A stretch of 64,000 nucleotides of DNA, taken from NCBI RefSeq assembly GCF_000495815.1, contig NZ_AWGE01000017.1, forward strand, positions 62,001 through 126,000, written 5' to 3'. Source of the stretch: Asticcacaulis sp. AC466. GTDB taxonomy: Bacteria > Pseudomonadota > Alphaproteobacteria > Caulobacterales > Caulobacteraceae. The notes beneath the pieces were generated by a model, which saw only the letters and a program-made list of their open reading frames with translations, did not search any database and was not told the DNA's origin. Below, in pieces: positions 62,571 to 64,000 of the stretch. The position numbers and the translations under genes are program-made. Within the stretch, counting starts at the first letter, position 1. Every line of letters starts with the position of its first letter.

Positions 62571-63029
62571 ATGTCTGATGTGATTGTTCGCCCCGTCGAA
62601 GCCGAAGATTTCCCGCAGTGGCTACCTTTGTGGACAGGCTATAACGCCTTTTACGGCCGCAGCGGTGCCACCGCGCTGCCTGATGCCGTGACACAAACCA
62701 CGTGGGCGCGCTTTCAAGACCCGGCCATGCCTATACACGCCATCGTCGCTGTCAGCCGCGGTACGGTGGTGGGGCTGGCGCATTATCTGTTTCATTACTC
62801 GACATCGTCCACCGCCCAGACTTGCTATCTTCAGGATCTGTTCACCGCCGAGGCCGCGCGTGGTCAGGGTGTCGCGCGGGCACTGATCGAACGGGTGTAC
62901 GCGGCGGCCGCCCAGGTAGGGACCACACGCGTCTACTGGCACACGCACGAAACAAACCGCACGGCGCAAGCGTTGTACGACAAGGTCGCTCTGAGGTCTG
63001 GCTTTATCGTCTACAGGAAGCCGTCTTAG
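62571..63029 (+). CDS. GNAT family N-acetyltransferase
   Basis: 152 residues of GNAT fold. Motif A is LQDLFTAEAARGQGVARALIERV with the acetyl-CoA-binding ARGQGVA; the WHTHETNRTAQALYDKVA segment is motif B. The substrate is unknown. It begins after a terminator and converges with the HAD gene, 22 bp apart. Confidence 0.87.
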   Translation: MSDVIVRPVEAEDFPQWLPLWTGYNAFYGRSGATALPDAVTQTTWARFQDPAMPIHAIVAVSRGTVVGLAHYLFHYSTSSTAQTCYLQDLFTAEAARGQGVARALIERVYAAAAQVGTTRVYWHTHETNRTAQALYDKVALRSGFIVYRKPS

Positions 63030-63051
63030 TCGGGCACACAGCCAAGATTGA

Positions 63052-63927
63052 TCAGGCCCAGCGCAGGGCGTCGGCGACATACTTTGAATTGGCCATCTGC
63101 GTATCCAGCACAGCTTTGAGCAGAAGCGGATCGAGAATACCTTCGGCGTTGGTGGCCTCCGCAGCATGAATGCCGGCGGCAATAAACAGGAGGTCCAGGC
63201 CTTGGCCATTGGCGCCGAGGACGTCGGTTGGCAAGCCGTCGCCGATGGCGAGAATGCGCGTCTTGTCGTGCGGTTTGCCGGTGATCTTTTCCAGCGCCTG
63301 GTAGCACATCTCGTAGATCGGTGCGTAGGGCTTACCCGCCATGATGACCGGCCCGCCCAGGCTGGCATAAAGATCCGCCAGAGAGCCCGCGCACATGATG
63401 ATCTTGTCGCCGCGCTGCACCACCTTGTCCGGGTTCGCGCAGATCATGACGATCTTGCGTTGTGCCGCGATGGTAAAGGCATGCAGATACTGGTCAGCTG
63501 TATCGTTCTCGTCGTCGAACGGTGAGGTGCAGGAGATGAATGCGGCCGTCTCCGGCTTGCCACTCAGGTCGATGTCGATACCTTCGTAGAGCGACTGTTC
63601 GCGTGGGTCGCCGATACGCCAGGCCGGGCCCTGCGGCGCGAATTTCTTGAGATATTCCCGCGTTGCGTCGCCGGATGAGACGACGTCGGAAAAGCCGTCG
63701 TCCAGAATGCCCAGACTGGCCAGTTGTCCGACCAGGCTTTCGCGTGGCCGCGGAGAATTGGAAATAAGGATGACCGGACCGCGCTCAGCCTTGAACCGGC
63801 GTAAGGCTTCGTAGGCGGGCGGGAAGTGTTGACGACCGTTGTGGATCACGCCCCAGATATCGCAGAAGATGGCATCGTAATCGGCGGCGATATTGGCCAG
63901 ACCGTTCAGCAGTTCAGGATGGGACAT
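63052..63927 (-). CDS. HAD-IIA family hydrolase
   Basis: 291 residues. The nucleophile motif CDIWGVIHNG near residue 22, the second motif LISNSPRP and the late IGDGLPTDVLGANGQG match the HAD-IIA phosphatases found in alphaproteobacteria (NagD-like). It probably dephosphorylates a small metabolite. The last 73 bp of the window after its start hold no gene. Confidence 0.88.
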   Translation of the reverse strand: MSHPELLNGLANIAADYDAIFCDIWGVIHNGRQHFPPAYEALRRFKAERGPVILISNSPRPRESLVGQLASLGILDDGFSDVVSSGDATREYLKKFAPQGPAWRIGDPREQSLYEGIDIDLSGKPETAAFISCTSPFDDENDTADQYLHAFTIAAQRKIVMICANPDKVVQRGDKIIMCAGSLADLYASLGGPVIMAGKPYAPIYEMCYQALEKITGKPHDKTRILAIGDGLPTDVLGANGQGLDLLFIAAGIHAAEATNAEGILDPLLLKAVLDTQMANSKYVADALRWA

Positions 63928-64000
63928 CGGTATTCCTACGCAGCAAATACCGGCTGTTTAGCGGCTAAATATCGGAAAGGGAAGTGACAACCGCGCCTTA

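Overview
The window reads as an ordinary stretch of chromosome from an alphaproteobacterium, most likely a member of the Caulobacteraceae close to Asticcacaulis. This is inferred from protein families and regulatory signals, not from a database match. The evidence is two CtrA-type TTAA-N7-TTAA boxes in intergenic positions, DUF2336 and DUF3035 proteins, a tRNA-His of the divergent alphaproteobacterial type (no G-1, A73), an alphaproteobacterial CheZ, and neighbourhoods such as xerD/aroK/aroB, tadA/rluB/rsmD and ileS-lspA-DUF3035. No rRNA, phage, insertion sequence or CRISPR array was seen.

Layout. 0-9 kb: the 3' part of a large secreted beta-helix/propeller protein, a small c-type cytochrome, a DUF1275 membrane protein, an OmpW porin, a membrane GGDEF-EAL protein and a dienelactone hydrolase. 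9-17.1 kb: a complete high-affinity potassium operon, small ORF-kdpF-A-B-C-D-E, with four phased direct repeats upstream that look like KdpE sites. 17.1-22.2 kb: a small unknown gene, an 823-bp leader, exbB-exbD-tonB, a second tonB and an M48 lipoprotein protease. 22.3-24.6 kb: tRNA-His, an FAD oxidoreductase, and a lytic transglycosylase behind a CtrA box and a 23-bp perfect palindrome.

24.5-31.9 kb is the most unusual part, a run of signalling-type proteins: a membrane hybrid histidine kinase lacking both phospho-acceptor residues, a DUF2336 protein, a free-standing HPt protein, NAD kinase, a second probable DUF2336-type protein, and a protein that may carry a decayed EAL fold. 31.9-37.7 kb: a YpfJ-type zinc peptidase and an RND efflux pair whose pump appears to carry four extra membrane helices. 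37.7-49.5 kb: the CNNM/CorC protein, aroB and aroK; then xerD, accA, an outer-membrane protein, MscS, a FUSC transporter, tadA, an RluB-type pseudouridine synthase with a long repetitive tail, rsmD, and a 49-residue membrane protein preceded by a CtrA box.

49.5-64 kb: mutL, an exported methyltransferase-like protein, a DUF3035 lipoprotein, lspA, ileS, a GyrI-like protein, an unknown secreted protein, a histidine kinase with two FixL-like PAS domains, ribF, a MaoC hydratase, cheY-cheZ, a GNAT acetyltransferase and a HAD-IIA hydrolase.

Themes are potassium supply (kdp), TonB-dependent outer-membrane import with OmpW-type porins, efflux, and polar or cell-cycle signalling (CtrA-linked transglycosylase and small protein, c-di-GMP enzyme, HPt, CheY/CheZ). 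A palindromic intergenic repeat family occurs in at least four gaps. The best candidates for something new are the phospho-acceptor-less hybrid kinase with its neighbours, the CheZ tail with three FliM-like CheY-docking motifs, the RND pump insertion, and the two CtrA-linked loci.
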